From the NCBI GenBank assembly GCA_900290385.1, contig OMSV01000144.1, positions 1 to 21,238 on the forward strand: a stretch of DNA of 21,238 nucleotides, read 5' to 3'. The DNA comes from Syntrophobacter sp. SbD2. Lineage in GTDB: Bacteria > Desulfobacterota > Syntrophobacteria > Syntrophobacterales > Syntrophobacteraceae. Position 1 is the stretch's first letter. Every line of letters begins with the position of its first letter. The notes under the pieces are model-generated. The model did not search any database. It was not told the DNA's origin and saw only the letters and a list, made by a program, of their open reading frames with translations. Positions 15,020-21,238 of this stretch are shown piece after piece. The position numbers and the translations under genes are program-made.

Positions 15020-16890
15020 ATGAAGTGTTGAGGTTGCTTTTTCGCGTCTTCGTGACGTTCGCAGTCGGTTTACCTATGACGTGGGAAATCCCTTCGCCGA
15101 TTGCGCAGACGGGAGATCGAGCAGGTATCTACTTTGACGGGTCGGGAAGCATGAAGGGATTTTTCGATTCGCGGGCTGCCGTCGATATCAATGCCAGGCT
15201 CTTCGAGGTTTTCTCAGGCCTGGGCATGGTCCCAACGTCCCAGGTATTCGTAACCAAAAATGGAAACACCTCATTGTATGGTATCGACACCTTTATTGCG
15301 AAGCCTGTATGGGGCAGCGACACGCTCCTGGACGATGCGTTTTCAAAATTCGGCAAAAAGGATGTCATTGCACTGGTAACCGATAACGTACAGGATGACC
15401 AGGGATCTGCCCAGAGCAGCACGCTCGCCTTCTACGGGCTTTTCGAATCTCCGGAGATCAAATCGGTCCTGCTCTGTCCATTGAGTTCTCAATTTAAAGG
15501 CCCAGTCTATTTTAGAAAGGCACAGTTTCCGGACAGGGCAAGACTTCAGACCGATCTCAAAAAAGCAAATCCATCAAGTGTTTTCACAGATCCCGTATAT
15601 CAGAGTAAGACATACCAGGTATTCGAAATGACAGGACCGCGCGCGCTTGCGATTTACCTCATTTTGAATTCCTCGTTTGCCGCTGAAAAGATACCTGTTC
15701 TCATCGATCTCATCGATAAGAGGATCAAATCCGGGGAAGTGCTGATGGTGAAACCCATAGACCAGGGGAAATTCTCACTGGCCGGGGTGACTAAGCGAAA
15801 AGAAGTAGAGGCCAGTTTCAATGAAATGGCCAAAATGTGCCATGATTTAGGCGGCAGCGGTCAGATTCTCCAGCCCAACTTAAGGCTCATCCCGCCGTCA
15901 GTGCACCTCTTCGAGCCCTTGCGCGCATCGGAGGAAGGCAAATACCAGCTCAAGCCGCCAGGTCCCGAGCCGTTCGATATCGGTCATGGAATGCTTTTGC
16001 GGTTATATTTAAGCCTGGTAAATCAGTCCGATACCGTGCTGCTCGGAAAGCCCGGCGGGAAATGCGCGAAAGATGTGACAGTCGAATTAGCCGATGTGAA
16101 ATTTGAGATTCCACCGCAATTTTCGAGATGCTTCACAGGATATGAAAAATCTCCCGTTTCCCGTATCCTTCCGGGATTCATCCCCAACGTCATCTCAAAG
16201 AGAACTAACGGAGGCGCGCAGGCCGACTTCTCCTACGTGGCCGAGGCTACAATCGGCATAGCCCCGCTCCAATTCAAAGCCTGCTTTTCAAATGTGGTGA
16301 AGCTGCTTGGCGTTAGCGCCATTCCGTTGAGATTGACAGGCGTTGTCCGGGTCAATGTGCCACCAGGCTACTATTCACTTCAGCCTGCATATGGAGCACA
16401 AAATTTTACGCAGGACGACATTTTCGATCAAAGTCGAATTTATACTCCTGTCGATATCGTCTCATATATAAATGTTAAGCCGTCGTCGATAAGCTTCGAA
16501 TTCGTTTCAAAAGAACTCAGCTTTGCAGCTCCAGCGTGGATAAACCAGGTCCTTTACGCCCTGCTCGCCGCAATTGCGGCGGTGTTTTTATACATGGTCT
16601 TTTCCATTACCAGGCGCTTTTACCTGAGGTTTGACGACACGAACGAAACAGTCTCCGCTCTCCGTATCCATGCCGATCCCTTTCACGCTGAAGGTTTACC
16701 GGCGTGGAGACCAAGAGATGCTCGTGTTCAGGCGCGGACTGCTGCGGATGCACACCTATCCTGGAGGAAGCCGGCTTCTGGAGGACATGGATGGCAATTC
16801 GCTCGACCGCGCGAGCGCCTCCTTGAGGGAGTTCAAAATAAACACCGCTGGGGAGCTGGTGATCGTAGAGTTCGTTCCAGCTTCCTTTGA
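15016..16890 (+). CDS. Exported, membrane-anchored von Willebrand A protein; frame shifted near its C-terminus
   Basis: The product begins with a likely signal sequence (residues 1-31). A vWA domain follows, with the metal-site motif DGSGS at residues 41-45, a matching Thr near 103 (SDTLLDD) and Asp123 in VTDN, so the metal-binding (MIDAS) site looks complete. Residues 130-505 are a further extracytoplasmic beta-rich region, and about 511-533 is a membrane span. After the span the protein should enter the cytoplasm (YLRFDDTNETVSAL). Beyond about residue 556 this frame turns into an Arg/Ala/Gly-rich, low-plausibility tail ending at 16890, whereas frame 2 continues as convincing protein to 17020. 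The intact product was probably about 667 residues. The start overlaps the upstream stop (ATGA). vWA proteins commonly partner MoxR ATPases; here the cytoplasmic tail is the only part able to reach the ATPase. Confidence 0.85.
   Translation: MNEVLRLLFRVFVTFAVGLPMTWEIPSPIAQTGDRAGIYFDGSGSMKGFFDSRAAVDINARLFEVFSGLGMVPTSQVFVTKNGNTSLYGIDTFIAKPVWGSDTLLDDAFSKFGKKDVIALVTDNVQDDQGSAQSSTLAFYGLFESPEIKSVLLCPLSSQFKGPVYFRKAQFPDRARLQTDLKKANPSSVFTDPVYQSKTYQVFEMTGPRALAIYLILNSSFAAEKIPVLIDLIDKRIKSGEVLMVKPIDQGKFSLAGVTKRKEVEASFNEMAKMCHDLGGSGQILQPNLRLIPPSVHLFEPLRASEEGKYQLKPPGPEPFDIGHGMLLRLYLSLVNQSDTVLLGKPGGKCAKDVTVELADVKFEIPPQFSRCFTGYEKSPVSRILPGFIPNVISKRTNGGAQADFSYVAEATIGIAPLQFKACFSNVVKLLGVSAIPLRLTGVVRVNVPPGYYSLQPAYGAQNFTQDDIFDQSRIYTPVDIVSYINVKPSSISFEFVSKELSFAAPAWINQVLYALLAAIAAVFLYMVFSITRRFYLRFDDTNETVSALRIHADPFHAEGLPAWRPRDARVQARTAADAHLSWRKPASGGHGWQFARPRERLLEGVQNKHRWGAGDRRVRSSFL
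16628..16690 (+). other. Probable +1 frameshift zone in the vWA gene
   Basis: Frame 2 is closed by a TGA at 16625-16627, so the switch from frame 1 must occur after that point. Protein quality places it at about 16650-16690. The run CCC TTT at 16678-16683 is the most suggestive spot: skipping one base there joins Pro555 directly to FTLKVYRR in frame 2. CCC followed by T is a known type of +1 slip context, but a one-base insertion or a sequencing or assembly error explains the data as well. Confidence 0.6.
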
Positions 16891-17020
16891 TGTCGGGAGC
16901 GCTGTCCGGTCCCCGGCAACCAGACGGCGGAAACCTGACTCTGAAAAAACCCGTTTGTGGCGAGTCTTGTGGAAAAAAGAGAGAAAGGAAAAAAGTCCGG
17001 ATGATTTTTACTCAGATTGA
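16670..17020 (+). CDS. Displaced cytoplasmic C-terminal segment of the vWA protein (frame 2)
   Basis: Frame 2 encodes about 112 plausible residues after the probable slip point. They start FTLKVYRRGDQEMLVFRRG and include the beta strands GELVIVEFVP. They end in a basic tail with clusters of Arg and Lys before the TGA at 17018-17020. The first ATG in this frame is at 16670 and has no ribosome site, so an independent gene is unlikely. The stop lies 22 bases before the next gene, matching the spacing used elsewhere in the operon, whereas the frame-1 stop at 16890 would leave a gap of about 150 bases. Joined to the upstream frame, it would form a small beta domain plus a basic cytoplasmic tail. 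Confidence 0.6.
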   Translation: MPIPFTLKVYRRGDQEMLVFRRGLLRMHTYPGGSRLLEDMDGNSLDRASASLREFKINTAGELVIVEFVPASFDVGSAVRSPATRRRKPDSEKTRLWRVLWKKERKEKSPDDFYSD

Positions 17021-17030
17021 CAAACGGAAA

Positions 17031-17037
17031 AGGGAGG
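17031..17037 (+). promoter_or_regulatory. Strong ribosome binding site for the small membrane protein
   Basis: AGGGAGG lies five bases before the ATG at 17043. It fixes that start over an in-frame upstream ATG at 16887, which would add 52 implausible residues covering the end of the vWA gene. Confidence 0.8.
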
Positions 17038-17042
17038 TTCTC

Positions 17043-17567
17043 ATGAAGCCGCCATGCATGCTTAAGGCACTTGCCTGGGCGATTCTCATCCTGTTTGCGA
17101 GCTGCTGCCTACCGGGACTCGGGAGCGTCTCCGCCCAGTCTCCTCAGGATAAGCGGTTCGAAGATTACTGGAAACCAGGGGGATTCGACGATTCGAGTTC
17201 ACAGGGCGAGACGGTCGGCGGAGCGCCGACCGGCATATTTCTAAAGACCCGGGAGCCATGGGTGAAGATGGGAGTGTTTGCCGCATTGGCTTTGATCCTC
17301 TACTTCGCCTGGTGGCGGGTTTTCAAGATACTTCTCAATCCGGGCCGTTCCCCACTCGTGCTCTTTCGCTACACCTTCATGGGTTACATGGTCAGTCTCT
17401 ACGGAGCGGTATTTGTCTGCTTTTCCGAGTATGCTCTCGCCCAGGCATACGATCCTAAGCTGTTCTACCTTTCCCAACTCCATTGGATGACGCTGATAAT
17501 AAGCTTGGGCGTCTGGGCGATATTGTCGTTTATCACGACATATATCCTTGAAGGACAGTCCAGCTAG
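17043..17567 (+). CDS. Small exported/three-span inner-membrane protein, 174 aa
   Basis: The product opens with a typical signal sequence: basic start, hydrophobic core at about residues 9-27, and a possible cleavage site after SVSA at residue 31. A cysteine pair at 21-22 preceded by FAS is a poor lipobox, so lipidation is possible but not favoured. A short Gly/Asp/Ser-rich extracytoplasmic stretch (about 32-70) leads into three membrane spans at about 73-97, 108-133 and 147-168. There is no recognised family. The gene sits between the vWA protein and the tubulin-like protein and could be the membrane dock for one of them, which is inference. Confidence 0.82.
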   Translation: MKPPCMLKALAWAILILFASCCLPGLGSVSAQSPQDKRFEDYWKPGGFDDSSSQGETVGGAPTGIFLKTREPWVKMGVFAALALILYFAWWRVFKILLNPGRSPLVLFRYTFMGYMVSLYGAVFVCFSEYALAQAYDPKLFYLSQLHWMTLIISLGVWAILSFITTYILEGQSS

Positions 17568-17577
17568 AGGTTTCTGG

Positions 17578-17583
17578 AAGGAG
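17578..17583 (+). promoter_or_regulatory. Strong ribosome binding site for the tubulin-like gene
   Basis: AAGGAG lies five bases before the ATG at 17589 and supports that start. It is a near-consensus site, suggesting efficient translation of the tubulin-like protein. Confidence 0.8.
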
Positions 17584-17588
17584 AAATT

Positions 17589-20500
17589 ATGCCGACCGAA
17601 GTAACGGCGCGTTATGAGAGCGCCAGGACCAGTCTTGATACTCCAGTGCGTCCTACCCTGTTCATCGGACTGGGTGGTTCAGGCAAAGAGGTACTTATGC
17701 GGCTCCGGCGCCTTTTCTATACGAATATCCGCCGTAGCGGACTGCCGATTTGTCAATATCTCTGGATAGATACCGACCCAAGCAATCAGAATATCGAAGG
17801 TCAGGATTACGACGAAATATCCCCCGAGCTCGACCTGCCTGAAGACGACGTGGTGAGGGCAGGAATTGAAGAAGATACCCTGCACAATTATTACAACTGC
17901 CCTGGTAACTATGGCCATATCAATGAATGGCTCCACAAATCCATAAAACAACATGGGCCAAAGGATCTTTCATCCGGTGCAGGGGGAATTCGAGCTTGCG
18001 GACGTCTTGCTTTTTGGCATCACTACTCGACAATAAAGCAGCGAATCACTGATAAGCTCAAAGCCATCGCAGATCCAGTGGCCCGCAAAGATACTGAGAA
18101 CCTAGATTTCACGGTGGACAAAAAAGCCAATAAGAACGTCTTCCTAGCTGCATCCGTTGCCGGGGGGACTGGCGCTGGGATGTTCCTTGATACGGCATTC
18201 CTGCTGAGGAGCATTCCTAGAGAGAACCTTTTCTCCACGGGAATTTTTTTCCTACCTTCGATTTTTGAATCGGTTCTCAAGGACAAAGATGAACAGAGAG
18301 TTGATGCCTGCTATACCAATGGTTATGCGGCACTTATGGAACTGGACTATTTCAATTCACCTATAACGGGTCTCCAATTGCTCGATAAAAAAGACGTATA
18401 CGAACCATTTAATTTCAAATGGGACGGACATGATCATTTTGTCCATAACGCGCCGATAGATACCATATATCTGCTCGGCTGGAAAAATGCATCCGGCGTG
18501 CAATTGCATCAGTACACGGAAGCGTTTCAGATGGCTGCGGAAGCTATCCACCTTGAATTCTGTCAGTCCAGTTTCGGGACCAAAAAGAGGAGCATTCGCG
18601 TCAACCTTCAGGACTATCTGATAAATGAGACACACTACACACACAAGGACATGGATGGAAACATTATCTACACGCAATATTTTCCCAACAGGTACTCCTC
18701 TTTCGGACTTTCTCTGCTCAAGCTTGACGTGGATAGAAGGAAGAATGCCGCAGCTTATTATTTCGCAAATTCGCTGACCCAATATTGGAGATCGAGCAAC
18801 TCTGACACAGCTGGAGTTAACGGGATCGTAAGCGCCGCCTTGACCGTTCCACACAGACCTGACCTTAAGCTGGTCACCTCGGGATCATCCTGGAGCAAAG
18901 ATACGCTGTGGCGAGAATTCCTGATCGGCAGAAATGGGAGCCCCGAGAATGCATCCATGCTGGAAACCCACAGGGAGCGAATAAAAAGGGAATTTCAAAC
19001 AATCCGCCAGGGCATCAACGCCAAGTTCAACCGAAAAAAAGAGATGGAGATCGAGGAAGAAGAGCTTCGAAAGCGGATCGCTGAACAACCTGACGTCAAG
19101 ATATGGGAAGCATTGCCCCTGCGAGGAGCTGAAGTACAACCAATTGCGGTACAGCTCAAGAGCATGCTCAGTACCTGCCAACAAGAAATTGCAAGCGGGA
19201 AGGACGACCTAGCTGGCCGACACAAGGAAGAAATAACAGCCAACGCAAGTCGCTGTCTCACTCTTATGCAGGAATCATTCCAAAAGCACTTTTATTCTCT
19301 TATTGCGAATCCCGGTTCCGGGGGTGCCAGTTCCGGCGTCATGCACGCTACTGACTTCTGTGTCAAGTATCTGGCGAGAATCGCAGTAATTCGGTCGGAG
19401 TTCATTGTAAGAACCATCGGCTCCGATACTTGTGAGCTGAAGCTTAATCCAATCACGGTCGGTAAGGATCTAACCACGCTGAGAGGCAGGCGCGATGAGG
19501 CCAGGGCAATCAAGGCTCCCCTTTTTTCCGGATCGGCGGTCGCCTTATTTAATATGACGCACAGTGCCGCGATGGAAAAACACCTCGATAAGATCAAACA
19601 GGAGTTCTTGAATACAGTCAACGACCAGGAGCGAAAACTTATCGAATGGTTCGAAGGTAAGTACTGGAATCAAGTCTGCGCTTCCGCAGAAGAAATCCTC
19701 AAAAATTTGGTTGAGTTGGTTAAAAAATTCTCCGATCAGCTCGGATCTTATGTAGTAGGGCTTAGCGAGTTGGGCGATGTGCAGAATAAACGGTTCGCCT
19801 CCTTTAGCTCAGTCCAAGATGACATTCGGCACTACTCGATCGAACTCGGCAAAGAGGAAGACTGGTACAAGGAAAAAATCATCGAGGCATTGAACAGGTT
19901 CCACCTGAACGCGGCAGCTATGCCTTGGGAGATGTTCTTAGAGGGTGAAACGGATGCCTTTTTCAAGGATTGGAAGCAAAACCCATCCATGATCACGATC
20001 GAGGGGTTTAAAGACCTTTTCCGCGTGACGCATGAGCGGCAAGGAGAACCACTCAATTGGAAGTCCATGGAGAAATCACTGGAAGAATACTGCTTCAATC
20101 GTCTCAAGTCTTTTCTTGAGAACACCGACGCGGATAAGGAGTTTCAGAAATCTTCAGCCAAAGATAAAGGAAGAGAATTAGACCGCATCGTAGGGGCTGC
20201 CGACGTTTGGGTTTCTTCAAACAACACGATTTGCAAACCTCTGGAGGAGACTTATATAGGCATTCCTTCCGCAGCCCACTGCACAACAGCGAAAGATGTC
20301 GCAAAATCCACTCTTTTCAAGGGAGCGGCATTGATCTCCCATGAAAAGGGTAATATTCCTTTTTATAAAGAATCGGTGGCCTTTCCCCTCTTCCACGTTG
20401 AAGAATTGGCACAATGTAGGGAGAAATACGAGAATGCCATTGCTGACCCCACCCGTCTTTACCACCGCCATCTTGACTACAAGCTGATTTACAAGCTCAG

Positions 20501-21074
20501 GGAGATAGATCCACCTGCCACTGAGCAGGAGGCGAAGGGATTGTTCGAAGCTGGCGTGCTGCTGCTTCAAGCTATAATGCTGGGGTGTTGCGCGGTTGAT
20601 GCAACCCCGGAACGCGAGATGCTCCGCGTTCGATTGCCTCGGAGCGCCGACAGCGAGTGGGCGGAGATCGGCCCCAGCTTCGCAATTGCTGCCAAGGTGC
20701 TAAACGGTGATAAGAAACTGAGGCCCCGCCTGCAGTCACAAATCGATCTGCGTTTGCACACCCTCAGGGGGGCGGGCAGGGAAGCCCATATCGAGATGTT
20801 GTGTCTTGCAGACTACTACACCAACAACGTCTTCCCCAAACTGCAACGCGCAGGCCATCACGGAATAGCCAATTTTTACAGCAATGCGTCACTCATAAGC
20901 AAAGAACTCCGGACGCGACTGAAAACCGTGGCTGTAAGCATCGGCGGCTTCACAGACGAGAATGATCCGGCGCTCTGGGATGCGGTCGACAAGTACAACT
21001 TCGAGGAAATATCCTCGGTTTTCCCTTTTACCATTTCGGATGCGCAAGCCCCCCTGCGCTGCCTCAAGATTTAG
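17589..21074 (+). CDS. Tubulin/FtsZ-like GTPase with very long C-terminal helical extension, 1161 aa
   Basis: The N-terminal part matches the tubulin/FtsZ nucleotide-binding fold in order. The T1-like loop is IGLGGSGKE at about 26-34. WIDTDPSN at 59-66 corresponds to FtsZ's NTDA loop. A glycine-rich GAGGIRACGR lies at 130-139. The tubulin signature AGGTGAG is at 191-197. DTIYLLGW at about 291-298 and the helix EAFQMAAEAI at 311-320 resemble FtsZ's sixth strand and central helix. RVNLQDYL at 337-344 is the likely T7 catalytic loop. FGLSLLKLDVDRRKNA near 372-387 would be the following strand. Residues about 450-1161 form a mainly helical extension, with a strongly charged coiled coil around 460-500. 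This layout matches the large 'tubulin-like' (Tubulin_2) family rather than FtsZ, and it lacks an export signal or membrane span. The expected role is GTP-dependent assembly at the membrane; no function has been shown that I know of. Confidence 0.88.
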   Translation: MPTEVTARYESARTSLDTPVRPTLFIGLGGSGKEVLMRLRRLFYTNIRRSGLPICQYLWIDTDPSNQNIEGQDYDEISPELDLPEDDVVRAGIEEDTLHNYYNCPGNYGHINEWLHKSIKQHGPKDLSSGAGGIRACGRLAFWHHYSTIKQRITDKLKAIADPVARKDTENLDFTVDKKANKNVFLAASVAGGTGAGMFLDTAFLLRSIPRENLFSTGIFFLPSIFESVLKDKDEQRVDACYTNGYAALMELDYFNSPITGLQLLDKKDVYEPFNFKWDGHDHFVHNAPIDTIYLLGWKNASGVQLHQYTEAFQMAAEAIHLEFCQSSFGTKKRSIRVNLQDYLINETHYTHKDMDGNIIYTQYFPNRYSSFGLSLLKLDVDRRKNAAAYYFANSLTQYWRSSNSDTAGVNGIVSAALTVPHRPDLKLVTSGSSWSKDTLWREFLIGRNGSPENASMLETHRERIKREFQTIRQGINAKFNRKKEMEIEEEELRKRIAEQPDVKIWEALPLRGAEVQPIAVQLKSMLSTCQQEIASGKDDLAGRHKEEITANASRCLTLMQESFQKHFYSLIANPGSGGASSGVMHATDFCVKYLARIAVIRSEFIVRTIGSDTCELKLNPITVGKDLTTLRGRRDEARAIKAPLFSGSAVALFNMTHSAAMEKHLDKIKQEFLNTVNDQERKLIEWFEGKYWNQVCASAEEILKNLVELVKKFSDQLGSYVVGLSELGDVQNKRFASFSSVQDDIRHYSIELGKEEDWYKEKIIEALNRFHLNAAAMPWEMFLEGETDAFFKDWKQNPSMITIEGFKDLFRVTHERQGEPLNWKSMEKSLEEYCFNRLKSFLENTDADKEFQKSSAKDKGRELDRIVGAADVWVSSNNTICKPLEETYIGIPSAAHCTTAKDVAKSTLFKGAALISHEKGNIPFYKESVAFPLFHVEELAQCREKYENAIADPTRLYHRHLDYKLIYKLREIDPPATEQEAKGLFEAGVLLLQAIMLGCCAVDATPEREMLRVRLPRSADSEWAEIGPSFAIAAKVLNGDKKLRPRLQSQIDLRLHTLRGAGREAHIEMLCLADYYTNNVFPKLQRAGHHGIANFYSNASLISKELRTRLKTVAVSIGGFTDENDPALWDAVDKYNFEEISSVFPFTISDAQAPLRCLKI

Positions 21075-21081
21075 GTGAAAT

Positions 21082-21238
21082 ATGATTTGTACGCGCTGCG
21101 GCTGGGATTATGACGTAGGAGTTGACTATTACTGCTCTGGATGCGGAAAGATCCTAAGAGGGCTGGAGATCTCGCCCAATAAGACTCACTACAATCTTTT
21201 CTGCGGTGGAGAGGCTTCCATTCTTGCTCTCGAGATCG
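21082..21238 (+). CDS. N-terminus of a zinc-ribbon protein (3' truncated by window edge)
   Basis: An ATG at 21082, seven bases after the tubulin-like stop and preceded by AGGTG, opens a frame still running at the window end (52 codons seen). It has one zinc ribbon: Cys3/Cys6 and Cys18/Cys21, in MICTRCG and YYCSGCG. The next residues (ISPNKTHYNLFCGGEASILALEI, from about 30) look beta-rich. The design parallels the double zinc-ribbon propeller protein at 13691-15019, so it may be a second adaptor of the same type. The rest of the protein, and hence its true family, lies outside the window. Confidence 0.8.
   Translation, partial: MICTRCGWDYDVGVDYYCSGCGKILRGLEISPNKTHYNLFCGGEASILALEI

Noticed and set aside
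12342..16890. MoxR plus vWA as a ternary biological-conflict (defence) system
   Set aside because: MoxR-vWA pairs occur in such systems, but I see no vWA-MoxR-associated third protein, protease, nuclease or other effector; the exported vWA and envelope proteins point to an envelope machine.
16887..17042. Upstream ATG at 16887 for the small membrane protein
   Set aside because: The extra residues overlap the frame-2 end of the vWA protein, and AGGGAGG marks the ATG at 17043, which also begins a proper signal sequence.
17097..17108. Lipoprotein signal in the small membrane protein (FASC)
   Set aside because: The position three before Cys is Phe, not the usual Leu/Ile/Val, and an ordinary cleavage site follows; kept only as a possibility in the gene entry.
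17664..17693. GLGGSGKE in the tubulin-like protein as a P-loop (Walker A)
   Set aside because: It lacks the Ser/Thr after Lys and is followed by tubulin/FtsZ-type loops, including GGTGAG, so it is the T1 loop of a tubulin fold.
1..21238. CRISPR arrays, tRNA/rRNA genes, insertion sequences, terminators
   Set aside because: No spaced direct repeats, cloverleaf-like sequence, transposase motifs or GC-rich hairpin followed by T-run in the short intergenic gaps were seen on reading through the window.

Overview
The window is one dense, entirely plus-strand gene cluster, read from a gene cut at the left edge to a gene cut at the right edge. Neighbouring genes are separated by at most about 22 bases or overlap (4-base ATGA overlaps at 2044, 13691 and 15016; a 13-base overlap at 3015), apart from a 46-base gap at 205-250 that holds a possible 14-codon ORF. 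I see no internal promoter, terminator, tRNA, rRNA, CRISPR array or insertion sequence, so the whole window looks like the interior of a single long operon. Export signals, a parvulin-type chaperone and very large extracytoplasmic domains suggest a Gram-negative bacterium. Mixed codon use and a G+C content that looks slightly above half by eye would fit a Desulfobacterota-like organism, but the sequence gives no taxonomic marker and this is only a guess.

Layout. 1-3027: the tail of a helical protein, a possible 14-codon ORF with a CxxC motif, a 200-residue helical protein, a multi-span membrane protein and a soluble protein, all unrecognised. 3015-10646: a 2543-residue membrane-anchored protein made mostly of beta-propeller-like repeats. 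10669-12321: a single-pass protein with an acidic cytoplasmic tail and an extracytoplasmic parvulin (PPIC) domain. 12342-13694: a MoxR/RavA-type AAA+ ATPase. 13691-15019: a cytoplasmic zinc-ribbon plus beta-propeller protein. 15016-17020: an exported, membrane-anchored von Willebrand A (vWA) protein whose cytoplasmic tail is in a shifted frame. 17043-17567: a small three-span membrane protein. 17589-21074: a 1161-residue tubulin/FtsZ-like GTPase with a very long helical C-terminal extension. 21082-end: the start of another zinc-ribbon protein.

How they may work together (inference). The tubulin-like protein, the MoxR ATPase and the two zinc-ribbon proteins would be cytoplasmic. The vWA protein, the parvulin protein, the small membrane proteins and the giant propeller protein cross the inner membrane and place large domains outside it. 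Together they look like a trans-envelope machine powered by GTP and ATP. Tubulin-like proteins encoded beside vWA proteins have been proposed from comparative genomics as a multicomponent membrane-remodelling system (the FtsZ-like families described by Makarova and Koonin). I know of no experimental role, and the giant propeller, the parvulin protein and the paired zinc-ribbon proteins appear to be little-described parts. The clearest local anomaly is the frameshift in the vWA gene near 16650-16690.
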